64,000 nucleotides of DNA, taken from the NCBI GenBank assembly GCA_020636645.1, contig JACJXO010000003.1, forward strand, positions 310,001-374,000, given 5' to 3'. The notes below the pieces were generated by a model. That model was not told where the DNA came from and ran no database searches. It saw only the letters and a list, made by a program, of their open reading frames with translations. Both the position numbers and the translations under genes were made by a program. Below are positions 54,791-63,136 of this stretch, one piece after another. The DNA comes from Chitinophagales bacterium. GTDB lineage: Bacteria > Bacteroidota > Bacteroidia > Chitinophagales > BACL12. Each line of letters starts with the position of its first letter. Position 1 is the stretch's first letter.

Positions 54791-55321
54791 TCAAAGAGAA
54801 GATATACGCTTGAACTGAACCTGGTCAAGCAGGATCATTTCACTACCGGCAAATATTTTCAGATAAACCGGCGAACTGCTGTCCATCCGCACATACAATA
54901 CCCTGTGATCCCAGTCAAGAGCTGTACCTTGTCCAATATTCACTTCCAGGATACTTTCACCATCCTGCTCCAGAACCAGATAGAACTCAGCCAGACATAC
55001 AGCAGAGTATCCGGTGATCTTGGTGGCAAATGACAATTCATACGTAGCTCCTTCTTCTACGTTCAAAGGCTCATTGTAGTCCACTTCAAAGCACCCGATC
55101 GGTGAGATCGTCATAGCATGCAACCCCTGGAACGCCTGATCATCTGATGACAGACCCAGGCTGCCTTCGCCTATAGTGGTCCAGTAATTGGTTGCCAGTT
55201 CAATGTCTTCGAAGGTACCGTTGCGTACCTGGTCAGGAAAGATCATTTCATCTTCCAGGTCAGACTTGGAACAGGCGGTCATCATCAGAACAGCAGCGAG
55301 GGGGAAAATAACCTTTTTCAT
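54791..55321 (-). CDS. Lipoprotein with carbohydrate-binding-like fold
   Basis: 176 residues; lipobox MTAC gives a lipid-anchored protein. VRNGTFEDIELATNYWTTIG then YELSFATKITGY resembles a CBM4_9-like jelly roll. Role unknown; possibly binds a glycan at the surface. A terminator follows. Confidence 0.65.
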   Translation of the reverse strand: MKKVIFPLAAVLMMTACSKSDLEDEMIFPDQVRNGTFEDIELATNYWTTIGEGSLGLSSDDQAFQGLHAMTISPIGCFEVDYNEPLNVEEGATYELSFATKITGYSAVCLAEFYLVLEQDGESILEVNIGQGTALDWDHRVLYVRMDSSSPVYLKIFAGSEMILLDQVQFKRISSL

Positions 55322-55365
55322 ATGCAGCTATTTAGGATTAAAAATACACCTTTTCAGGCGCTTGC

Positions 55366-55501
55366 TGTGACATAAACTGCTAAAAACATAGAAAGGTTGC
55401 CTGTAATCAAAAATAATTTGTGACATCATTAAAATTACACAAACAACCACATATTGCTCAATATGATAAAATTATTATAATTATAGCTAATTAATGTGAC
55501 A
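55366..55501. promoter_or_regulatory. Possible regulatory region upstream of purM
   Basis: AT-rich DNA with three TGTGACA repeats (55366-55372, 55419-55425, 55495-55501) and a perfect palindrome CATATTG-CT-CAATATG (55450-55465). A CRP/FNR-like regulator is a speculation. The rest of the gap 55322-55570 holds only this and the -7 element. Confidence 0.25.
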
Positions 55502-55558
55502 AAATGCATTGATTTTCTGTATGCACTTCGGCACAACACAGCTCACAAGTCGAAATCG

Positions 55559-55567
55559 TACCTTTGC
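55559..55567 (+). promoter_or_regulatory. -7 promoter element of purM
   Basis: TACCTTTGC, exact match to TAnnTTTGC, ends three nt before the ATG at 55571. Confidence 0.6.
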
Positions 55568-55570
55568 TTC

Positions 55571-56734
55571 ATGAACGGCAAGTATGATCTGAGAGGCGTT
55601 TCGTCGGGTAAAGAAGAGGTACATGAGGCTATAAAAGACCTGTCAAAGGGACTATTTCCATTGGCTTTCTGTAAGATCCTGCCAGACGTAGCCGGGCAGG
55701 ATCCTGATCATTGCAACATCATGCATGCCGATACAGCAGGTACTAAAACTGCACTTGCCTATCTGTACTGGAGGGAAACAGGAAACACCGGGGTCTGGGA
55801 AGGCATAGCCCAGGATGCACTGGTCATGAACCTCGATGATATGGCCTGTGTTGGCGTAACCGATCAGTTTCTCATTTCCTCCACCATTGGCCGAAACAAA
55901 CACCTGATACCGGGAGAAGTCATCGCAGCTGTGATCAAAGGCACCAACCGCTTTATCGAAAACATGGCTGAACAGGGCATACATATTCACCACAGTGGAG
56001 GTGAAACTGCAGATGTAGGTGATATTGTGCGCACTATAGATGTAGGTATCACTGCCTTTGCCAGAATACCAAAATCATCTTTGCTGGTGAACCGGATCAA
56101 ACCGGGCAATGTGATCGTTGGACTGGCCTCTTTCGGTCAGGCTTCTTATGAATCTGCTTATAATGGTGGAATGGGCAGCAACGGACTAACCTCAGCACGT
56201 CATGATGTACTCCACCATGATTATTCCTCCGTGTATCCGGAATCCTTCAGCCCTGAAACTGATGAAGCTGTGGTCTATTCCGGCAGCAGAAAGCTTACAG
56301 ACCCATCGCCGGTAGAAGGAATTGACACCGGCACACTGATCCTCTCTCCCACCCGAACCTACCTGCCTGTCATCAGAGAGATACTTGTGAACCACCGCGA
56401 GGCCATTGACGGCATGATCCATTGCACAGGTGGCGGCCAGACAAAGGTGCTGCACTTTGCAGAAAATGTACACATCATCAAAGACAACCTCTTTCCTGTA
56501 CCTCCCTTGTTCCGGATGATTCAGGAAGAAAGCCGTACCGACTGGAAAGAGATGTACCGGGTTTTTAACATGGGGCATCGCCTGGAGATCTATTGCAGCG
56601 AAGAGGCTGCAGAAGGTATCATGAAGATCGCCTCATCCTATGCCATTGACAGCAGGATCATTGGCCATGTAACCTCCAACCAGGGAGCCCGTGTAACCGT
56701 TGCTGGTGAAGACAATACTTATATATATTCCTAA
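55571..56734 (+). CDS. purM: Phosphoribosylformylglycinamidine cyclo-ligase
   Basis: 387 residues from ATG 55571, immediately after the -7 element; an in-frame ATG further upstream would include the promoter. ATP-grasp-like PurM fold motifs: MHADTAGTKTALAYLYW, ALVMNLDDMACVGVTDQFLI, GGETADVGDIVRTIDVGI. Forms aminoimidazole ribotide in purine synthesis. Member of the longer PurM group (about 390 residues) common in Bacteroidota. Confidence 0.9.
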   Translation: MNGKYDLRGVSSGKEEVHEAIKDLSKGLFPLAFCKILPDVAGQDPDHCNIMHADTAGTKTALAYLYWRETGNTGVWEGIAQDALVMNLDDMACVGVTDQFLISSTIGRNKHLIPGEVIAAVIKGTNRFIENMAEQGIHIHHSGGETADVGDIVRTIDVGITAFARIPKSSLLVNRIKPGNVIVGLASFGQASYESAYNGGMGSNGLTSARHDVLHHDYSSVYPESFSPETDEAVVYSGSRKLTDPSPVEGIDTGTLILSPTRTYLPVIREILVNHREAIDGMIHCTGGGQTKVLHFAENVHIIKDNLFPVPPLFRMIQEESRTDWKEMYRVFNMGHRLEIYCSEEAAEGIMKIASSYAIDSRIIGHVTSNQGARVTVAGEDNTYIYS

Positions 56735-56760
56735 TATTTTACTACCATTCAGGCTTAGCC

Positions 56761-56769
56761 TACTTTTAC
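56761..56769 (+). promoter_or_regulatory. -7 promoter element of rocD
   Basis: TACTTTTAC fits TAnnTTTR, 13 nt before the ATG. Confidence 0.45.
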
Positions 56770-56782
56770 AAAAATTTTCTGT

Positions 56783-58006
56783 ATGCAAACCATTTCATCA
56801 GCCCGCTTTATAGAATTGGAAGAACGCTACGGCGCTCATAACTATCACCCGCTGCCGGTGGTACTCAGTCGTGGCGAAGGTGCTCTGGTCTGGGATGTAG
56901 AAGGAAAACGATACTTTGATTTCCTCTCAGCATACAGTGCCGTTAATCAGGGGCATTGCCACCCGCGTCTCGTAGAAGTGATGCGTGAACAGGCCGGCAT
57001 CCTTACCCTTACAAGCCGTGCATTCCACAATAATCTGCTGGGTGAATATGAACAATACATAACGAATATCTTCGGCTACGATAAGGTGTTACCCATGAAT
57101 AGTGGTGTAGAGGCTGTGGAAACGGCCATCAAGCTATGCAGAAAATGGGGCTATCAGGTGAAGGGAATTGAACCTGGCAAAGCCCGTATCATTGTACTGG
57201 AAGATAATTTCCACGGTCGCACAACAGGGGTTATCAGCTTCTCTACTGACCCTTCCTCTACCACTGATTTTGGCCCGTTCATGCCAGGCTATGAAATGGT
57301 TCCTTACAATGATCTTCCTGCCCTGGAGGCAGCTCTGAAGGATCCTGATATTGCCGGCCTGCTTATTGAACCTATTCAAGGCGAAGCAGGTGTGGTTGTT
57401 CCTGACGATGGCTATCTGTCTGCCGCATTTGAGCTCTGTCGTAAACACAATATTCTGTTCATGGCAGACGAGATCCAGACCGGCCTTTGCCGTACAGGAA
57501 AAATGCTGGCCTGCGATCATGAAAACATACACCCGGATGTACTGATACTGGGCAAAGCTTTGTCAGGCGGTATGATGCCGGTATCTGCTGTACTGGCAGA
57601 TGATCCTGTCATGCTGTGTATTCAGCCCGGAGAACACGGCTCTACTTTTGGCGGCAACCCGCTTGCATGCCGCATTGCCATGACTGCCCTGGATATTCTG
57701 CAGGAAGAACAGCTTGCAGAGAATGCCGACCGCATGGGTCAGATGCTGCGCAACGCACTGCAAAAAATGAGCGGCAACGTGATCAGGTCTGTTCGCGGGA
57801 AAGGCCTGTTAAATGCCATCGTGGTAGAACCTATGAATGGCAGAGATGCCTGGGATTTCTGCCTGATGCTGAAAGAAAACGGACTGCTGGCTAAACCTAC
57901 TCATGGCGACAAAATTCGTTTTGCCCCTCCTCTGGTCATCACAGAAGAACAGATGCTGGAATGCATAGAGATCATCAGGAAGACCGAGGCACAATTCCTG
58001 GCCTGA
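56783..58006 (+). CDS. rocD: Ornithine aminotransferase
   Basis: 407 residues. Class III PLP aminotransferase: YFDFLSAYSAVNQGHCHPR, MNSGVEAVETAIKLCRKWGY, and the PLP-lysine segment LILGKALSGGMMPVSAVLAD. The overall pattern matches ornithine-delta-aminotransferase. Converts ornithine and 2-oxoglutarate to glutamate semialdehyde and glutamate. Its 3' end overlaps the convergent ABC ATPase gene by 32 bp. Confidence 0.92.
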   Translation: MQTISSARFIELEERYGAHNYHPLPVVLSRGEGALVWDVEGKRYFDFLSAYSAVNQGHCHPRLVEVMREQAGILTLTSRAFHNNLLGEYEQYITNIFGYDKVLPMNSGVEAVETAIKLCRKWGYQVKGIEPGKARIIVLEDNFHGRTTGVISFSTDPSSTTDFGPFMPGYEMVPYNDLPALEAALKDPDIAGLLIEPIQGEAGVVVPDDGYLSAAFELCRKHNILFMADEIQTGLCRTGKMLACDHENIHPDVLILGKALSGGMMPVSAVLADDPVMLCIQPGEHGSTFGGNPLACRIAMTALDILQEEQLAENADRMGQMLRNALQKMSGNVIRSVRGKGLLNAIVVEPMNGRDAWDFCLMLKENGLLAKPTHGDKIRFAPPLVITEEQMLECIEIIRKTEAQFLA

Positions 58007-58628
58007 CCACCTGCTTGTACTCCGACATCTGCAGCCTGTGTCCGGCCATGGTAGTCTCTCTTTCCATATTAGAGCCTATCAGGATCAGTCTGCCGGAGGC
58101 ATGAGACAATAACAATTGCTGATACCACTCAACTCCTTCCAGGTCAAGATGAGATGTGGGTTCATCCATGATCAGCAGACTGGCGTCAGAAAGAATGGCC
58201 AGCGTGTTGCGCAAACGCTGTTTCATTCCTGAAGAAAAGAAACGCAATTCCTTTTTTCGGTGTGCTGACAGTCCGGTAGCCTCTGCAACAGCATCAGTGT
58301 CCAGCCCGCCCCGGTAGGGTTTCAGTTTGCCCTGCATGCGAATGTTCTCCTCGAGGGTGAATTCTTCCGGAAGGTCTATATAAGGAGCAGTAACTGCCAC
58401 ATGACTGAAAATCTTTTCGCGGTCAATGGCATGACCGTCCAGCCGGTACCTGATGCTGCCTTCAGATGGTGTCAGCATACCTGCAACCATTCTTAAAAAA
58501 GTACTCTTTCCTGAGCCATTGGCACCGGTTACAGCCCAGATCTGTCCGCTTTCAAAAACCTGATCTATACCGCGGTAGATCCAGTCATAATTAAATCGTT
58601 TGGAAACACCTGTCAGTTCAACCCTCAT
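57975..58628 (-). CDS. ABC transporter ATP-binding protein in the lipid A operon
   Basis: 217 residues, shorter than most ABC ATPases at the C-terminus. Walker A GANGSGKST, signature FSSGMKQRL, Walker B LLIMDEPTSHLD. No permease is adjacent, so its partner is unknown. Overlaps the lpxA stop by 4 bp, so it is part of the lipid A transcript, a common arrangement in Bacteroidota. Confidence 0.85.
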   Translation of the reverse strand: MRVELTGVSKRFNYDWIYRGIDQVFESGQIWAVTGANGSGKSTFLRMVAGMLTPSEGSIRYRLDGHAIDREKIFSHVAVTAPYIDLPEEFTLEENIRMQGKLKPYRGGLDTDAVAEATGLSAHRKKELRFFSSGMKQRLRNTLAILSDASLLIMDEPTSHLDLEGVEWYQQLLLSHASGRLILIGSNMERETTMAGHRLQMSEYKQVVRPGIVPRSS

Positions 58629-59413
58629 TCGCTGAGATGTCTGAAACCTTTCATGACACCACCTTTTGATGTACGGATGAAAGTAAGGATCTGATCTCTT
58701 TCGGCAGATGCAGGAAACTCTGCTTCAATGATGCCCAGAGCCTTGGTGGTATTGAAGCCTCTAACGAACAACGTCCGGTAGATATCCTGGATATGTTCGA
58801 TGGTCTCAGCGCTGAAACCGCGTCTGCGCAGACCGATGGAATTTACCCCCGCATATGCCAGTGGTTCACGTGCTGCTTTCACGAACGGAGGCACATCCTT
58901 TCTGACCAGCGACCCACCTGCAATGAATGCATGCGCCCCGATCTTGATGAACTGCTGCACCGCTACCATACCTTCCAGGATGACCCAGTCATCTATTTCA
59001 ATGTGTCCTGCCAGGTTCACACTGTTTGCCAGTATCACGTGATCGCCAATGATACAGTCGTGCGCAACATGGCTGTATGCCATCAGCAAACAGTTGGAGC
59101 CAATAGTAGTAGTGTTGGCATAACTGGTACCTCGGTTAACTGTTACGCATTCGCGGATGGTGGTATTATCGCCAATGATCACTGTAGTATTCTCTCCGCG
59201 GTACTTCAGATCCTGGGGAATTGCAGATATGACTGCACCCGGAAAGATCCGGCAGTTCTTGCCAATTCTGGCTCCGGGCATGATGGTCACGTTGGCACCA
59301 ATCCAGGTACCCTCTCCTATCACTACATTCTTGGAAATGAAAGCGAACGGTTCAATGACCACATTATCGGCTATTTCTGCCTGTGGATGTACATACGCCA
59401 ATGGTTGGTTCAT
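58625..59413 (-). CDS. lpxA: UDP-N-acetylglucosamine acyltransferase
   Basis: 262 residues with left-handed beta-helix hexapeptide repeats (e.g. VVIGEGTWIGANVTIMPGAR) and the catalytic region YSHVAHDCIIGDHVILAN. First committed step of lipid A synthesis. Overlaps both neighbours by 4 bp. Confidence 0.96.
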   Translation of the reverse strand: MNQPLAYVHPQAEIADNVVIEPFAFISKNVVIGEGTWIGANVTIMPGARIGKNCRIFPGAVISAIPQDLKYRGENTTVIIGDNTTIRECVTVNRGTSYANTTTIGSNCLLMAYSHVAHDCIIGDHVILANSVNLAGHIEIDDWVILEGMVAVQQFIKIGAHAFIAGGSLVRKDVPPFVKAAREPLAYAGVNSIGLRRRGFSAETIEHIQDIYRTLFVRGFNTTKALGIIEAEFPASAERDQILTFIRTSKGGVMKGFRHLSE

Positions 59414-60813
59414 ACTACAGCACTGCGTTTTACGACCTGGGCGGTCAGTTCACCTTCTGTTACCAGGGTACTGCCCACATAGGCTGTAGCCTTCATTTCA
59501 CATATGCCACGACGAATAGGCTGCATCAGTTCCATTTTAAGGATCAATGTATCTCCCGGCAGCACCTTGCGTTTGAATTTGACCTTATCAATTTTCAGAA
59601 AATAGGTATCATAATTCTCCGGATCAGGTACCTGATTCAGTACGAAGATACCTCCTGCCTGTGCCAGCGCCTCGATCTGCAACACCCCAGGCATGACAGG
59701 ATTATTGGGAAAGTGACCCTGGAAGAATGCCTCGTTAAAGGTCACATTCTTAATGCCTACCACATACTTGTCAGTTATTTCCACCACTTTATCTACCAGC
59801 AACATCGGATACCGGTGCGGCAGCATCTGGTTGATCCGGTTAATGTCTATGACGGGTTCATTATCCGGGTCATACTGAGGGGCCAGCATTTGCTTACGTT
59901 GTTTATGATATGCTTTGATGACCTTGGCAAACTCCACATTGGAAGGGTGACCCGGTCTGTTGGCAATAACCTTTCCCTGAATAGGTCTGCCGGCAAGTGC
60001 CAGATCGCCCACTACATCAAGCAGTTTATGGCGGGCGGGTTCATTGACATAGTGTAATTCCAGATTATTCAGGATACCTTCCTTTTTCACGGTAACGGAA
60101 TCCTTATGGAACATCTTCTTTAGCTTGTCCATTTCTTCCGGAGTCACTTCCTTGTCAACGATCACGATCGCATTGTTGAGATCGCCGCCTTTGATCAGGT
60201 TGTTATCATATAACATCTCCAGTTCATGGAGAAATGCAAAAGTTCTGCAAGACGCAAATTCTGCTTTGAATTCTTCCAGATGGTGTAATGAAGCGTGCTG
60301 CTGCCCGAGTACTTTTGAATCAAAGTCGATCATGACCGTTACCTGGTAATCATCGGCCGGAATCAGCATCATTTCAGTTTGACGGACAGGATCAACATAA
60401 GAGAGATTCTCTTTGATGACGATGGGTTCTCTGTCGGCTTCCTGCTCTTCCACACCAACAGAATCTATAGCTTCCACGAACACCCTGGAGCTCCCGTCCA
60501 TAATAGGTGTTTCGCTGGCATTGAGTTCGATCAGGCAGTTATCTACACCCATTCCTACCAGTGCCGCCAGGGTATGTTCAATGGTACTTACCCTGACATT
60601 ATTCTTTGCGATGGTCGTTCCCCTGGCGGTGTCCACCACGAGGTCTGCATCTGCATCAATAACAGGGGTGCCATCCAGATCTACCCGTTTAAATTTAAAT
60701 CCATGATTAACAGGTGCCGGCCGGAAGGTCATTTCCACCTGCTGACCTGTATGCAACCCTACTCCTGCTACAGTGACTGCTTTCCTGATAGTTTGCTGTC
60801 TGTTACTGGACAT
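59410..60813 (-). CDS. lpxC/fabZ: Bifunctional LpxC-FabZ
   Basis: 467 residues. N-terminal part is UDP-3-O-acyl-GlcNAc deacetylase (zinc-binding HTLAALVGMGVDN, ARHKLLDVVGDLALAG), and the C-terminal third is 3-hydroxyacyl-ACP dehydratase FabZ (HRYPMLLVDKV and GHFPNNPVMPGVLQIEALAQ). The junction is near residue 325. This fusion is a marker of Bacteroidota and links lipid A and fatty acid synthesis. Confidence 0.97.
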   Translation of the reverse strand: MSSNRQQTIRKAVTVAGVGLHTGQQVEMTFRPAPVNHGFKFKRVDLDGTPVIDADADLVVDTARGTTIAKNNVRVSTIEHTLAALVGMGVDNCLIELNASETPIMDGSSRVFVEAIDSVGVEEQEADREPIVIKENLSYVDPVRQTEMMLIPADDYQVTVMIDFDSKVLGQQHASLHHLEEFKAEFASCRTFAFLHELEMLYDNNLIKGGDLNNAIVIVDKEVTPEEMDKLKKMFHKDSVTVKKEGILNNLELHYVNEPARHKLLDVVGDLALAGRPIQGKVIANRPGHPSNVEFAKVIKAYHKQRKQMLAPQYDPDNEPVIDINRINQMLPHRYPMLLVDKVVEITDKYVVGIKNVTFNEAFFQGHFPNNPVMPGVLQIEALAQAGGIFVLNQVPDPENYDTYFLKIDKVKFKRKVLPGDTLILKMELMQPIRRGICEMKATAYVGSTLVTEGELTAQVVKRSAVV

Positions 60814-60816
60814 GAT

Positions 60817-61854
60817 CTATGCTGATTCTTTGAGCTTTTTTTCCAATTCTGCTATGCGTTCCATCAGTTCCGGCAGCTTTCGGAAGACCACCTGCGCACG
60901 CATGGCCTCGCTGTAATCAAATGCCGGTGAGCCCGTAACCGCGGTGCCGGATTTTCTGATACCTTTTGAAACACCACTCTGTGCATTGATGCGGGTTCCA
61001 TCGGCAATCTCAATATGGCCTACTATGCCAACCTGACCACCGATCATACAATTTCTGCCGATGCGGGTGCTGCCACTGATGCCTGTCTGAGCAGCAATGA
61101 CCGTGTTTTCACCAACCTCCACATTATGTGCGATCTGTATGAGATTATCCAGTTTAACCCCTCTTCTGATGAAGGTTGAACCCATTGTGGCACGGTCAAT
61201 GGTTGTATTTGCTCCAACTTCCACTTCATCTTCTATCACCACATTGCCGGTTTGCGGAACTTTGATGAATGTACCGTCAGGTTGTGGTGCAAAACCAAAA
61301 CCTTCGCTGCCAATCACAGCTCCTGCATGTATGATACATCTGTTACCGATCTCACATCCATACAAAATATGTACTCCTGGGTGCAGCATACAATCCTGCC
61401 CTACACGTACTTCATTTCCGATATACGCACCGGCCATCAGTACTGTATTATCTCCTACTGTTGCACCTTCTCCCACAAAACAGAACGGAGCAATGTGCAC
61501 ATTCTGTCCGATCATGGCACTTGGGTGAATATAGGCGTGTTGTTCCACACCGTTCATGACGCTGCGCATCTTGCTTTTCTGCCAGGCATCCAGTACCTGC
61601 GAAAAACTGGTGTAGGCGTTCTTCACCCGGATGAGTGTAGGCTTCACACCGGCATCCAACTCCAGGTGCTCATCAATGATCAGCACCGAAGCCTGTGTGG
61701 TGTAAGCGAATTTGAGATACTTTTCGTTGCTCAGGAAACAAATATCACCCTGGCTTCCCTCTTCAATTTTAGCCGGTCGGGAAACTTTTACATCCGGATC
61801 ACCCTCCAGGGTGCCTCCCAGAAGGGTACACAATTCAAAGGCAGAAATCTCCAT
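60817..61854 (-). CDS. lpxD: UDP-3-O-(3-hydroxyacyl)glucosamine N-acyltransferase
   Basis: 345 residues. N-terminal uridine-binding domain (FLSNEKYLKFAYTTQASVLI), hexapeptide beta-helix (IGQNVHIAPFCFVGEGATVG ...), and a C-terminal helix (LPELMERIAELEKKLKE). Third acyl step of lipid A synthesis. Three-nt gap to lpxC-fabZ. Confidence 0.96.
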   Translation of the reverse strand: MEISAFELCTLLGGTLEGDPDVKVSRPAKIEEGSQGDICFLSNEKYLKFAYTTQASVLIIDEHLELDAGVKPTLIRVKNAYTSFSQVLDAWQKSKMRSVMNGVEQHAYIHPSAMIGQNVHIAPFCFVGEGATVGDNTVLMAGAYIGNEVRVGQDCMLHPGVHILYGCEIGNRCIIHAGAVIGSEGFGFAPQPDGTFIKVPQTGNVVIEDEVEVGANTTIDRATMGSTFIRRGVKLDNLIQIAHNVEVGENTVIAAQTGISGSTRIGRNCMIGGQVGIVGHIEIADGTRINAQSGVSKGIRKSGTAVTGSPAFDYSEAMRAQVVFRKLPELMERIAELEKKLKESA

Positions 61855-61858
61855 CCGG

Positions 61859-63082
61859 TCAGGGTTTCGGATAACAAAGATAGTGCTTTACGACCGTATC
61901 AGCGAGGGCAGCCAGATGCAGATGATCTGACACTTTGGTCACATCTTCCACCTGCCCTTGCTTGCGTTTGATCTTGATGTTTTTATTCTCCAGCGTGTAG
62001 GCACTGTTGCTGGTGCTGTCGTGAAATACATAGTACTGCATATCAAAATCATCCTCTATTTGAAAACGCTTTCTGACCTTGTCGGTGATCTCTTTAAGAC
62101 GGGATGCGCTGACCGGATGTTTATCCATCTCAATGCGGAACAGTTTCCGGTTTATGATAGACCTCGAAAGGAAAGAAAGCACTTTGTCTTCTGCGTTCAT
62201 CCAGTATTTCAATGCTACATAGATATCAGTGTCATCCAGCATAGCAAAATGCCGGAACGCCTCGCTTCCGGGTGTAAAATCCTTTTTCTCCACCTCGTGT
62301 TTCAGAAAGTAATGCAAGGCTGGTGTAGCTTCAATTTCCACCCCGTTCTTGACCAGATAATTAGCCCGCCGAAGTACCTTGATCAGCATTTGTTCAGCAC
62401 ATACCACGGTCTTGTGCAGGTAAACCTGCCAGTACATGACCCGCCTGCTCACAATGAATTTCTCTACAGAATAGATCCCCTTTTCTTCTATGACCAGCTC
62501 ATCGTTGACCACATCCATCATTTCAATAAGCCTGTCATATCCTATTACCCCTTCATGTACGCCCGTGAAGTAGCTGTCTCGAATGAGATAATCCAGCCGG
62601 TCAACGTCCAGCTGACTGCTTACCAGATGGTGCAGGAACTGCTTATGATACTGGCCCTGAAAAATACGGATGGCCAGATCCAGCCGGCCACTGAAAATTC
62701 CGTTCAGCTCTTCCATGATGCGAAGGCTGATATCTTCATGAGTTACCTGAGAAACCAGGGTGGTTTCCAGCGCATGAGAGAACGGGCCGTGTCCTGAATC
62801 ATGCAGCAGAATGGCGATGGTAGCCGCCTCAGCTTCTTCTTCCGTAATATCATGTCCTCTGCTGCGCAGAACGCTGATGGCTTTACCCATCAGATGCACA
62901 GCGCCCAGTGCATGGTGAAACCTGGTATGGTTGGCACCCGGATAGACGAGGTTGCTCAACCCCAATTGCTGGATACGCCTGAGTCTTTGCACCAGCGGAT
63001 GCTCAATGAGGTCGAAAATAATTTCAAATGGAACCGTAATAAACCCGTAAACAGGGTCGTTCAAAATCTTTCGCTTATTCAA
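61859..63082 (-). CDS. HD-domain phosphohydrolase
   Basis: 407 residues, TTG start. HD residues: ANHTRFHHALGAVHLMGKAI, ILLHDSGHGPFSHALE, SSQLDVDRLDYLIRDSY. It belongs to the dGTPase/HD superfamily and is usually beside lpxD in Bacteroidota. Substrate unknown. Four-nt gap before lpxD. Confidence 0.85.
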   Translation of the reverse strand: MNKRKILNDPVYGFITVPFEIIFDLIEHPLVQRLRRIQQLGLSNLVYPGANHTRFHHALGAVHLMGKAISVLRSRGHDITEEEAEAATIAILLHDSGHGPFSHALETTLVSQVTHEDISLRIMEELNGIFSGRLDLAIRIFQGQYHKQFLHHLVSSQLDVDRLDYLIRDSYFTGVHEGVIGYDRLIEMMDVVNDELVIEEKGIYSVEKFIVSRRVMYWQVYLHKTVVCAEQMLIKVLRRANYLVKNGVEIEATPALHYFLKHEVEKKDFTPGSEAFRHFAMLDDTDIYVALKYWMNAEDKVLSFLSRSIINRKLFRIEMDKHPVSASRLKEITDKVRKRFQIEDDFDMQYYVFHDSTSNSAYTLENKNIKIKRKQGQVEDVTKVSDHLHLAALADTVVKHYLCYPKP

Positions 63083-63100
63083 ACCTGGCTGTTTAACCTG

Positions 63101-63109
63101 TAACTTTGC
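63101..63109 (+). promoter_or_regulatory. -7 promoter element of porX
   Basis: TAACTTTGC, exact TAnnTTTGC, ends 27 nt before the ATG at 63137. Confidence 0.55.
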
Positions 63110-63118
63110 CGAAGCTTC

Positions 63119-63127
63119 ACAAAAGTA
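63119..63127 (-). promoter_or_regulatory. -7 promoter element of the HD/lipid A operon
   Basis: Minus-strand TACTTTTGT fits TAnnTTTG, 36 nt before the TTG at 63082. The two divergent promoters overlap the same 60-bp gap. Confidence 0.45.
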
Positions 63128-63136
63128 ACTGATAAC

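Noticed and set aside
57975..58006. Frameshift or annotation error in the 32-bp overlap of rocD and the ABC ATPase
   Set aside because: Both frames read through cleanly to family-typical ends; convergent overlaps are common in this window.
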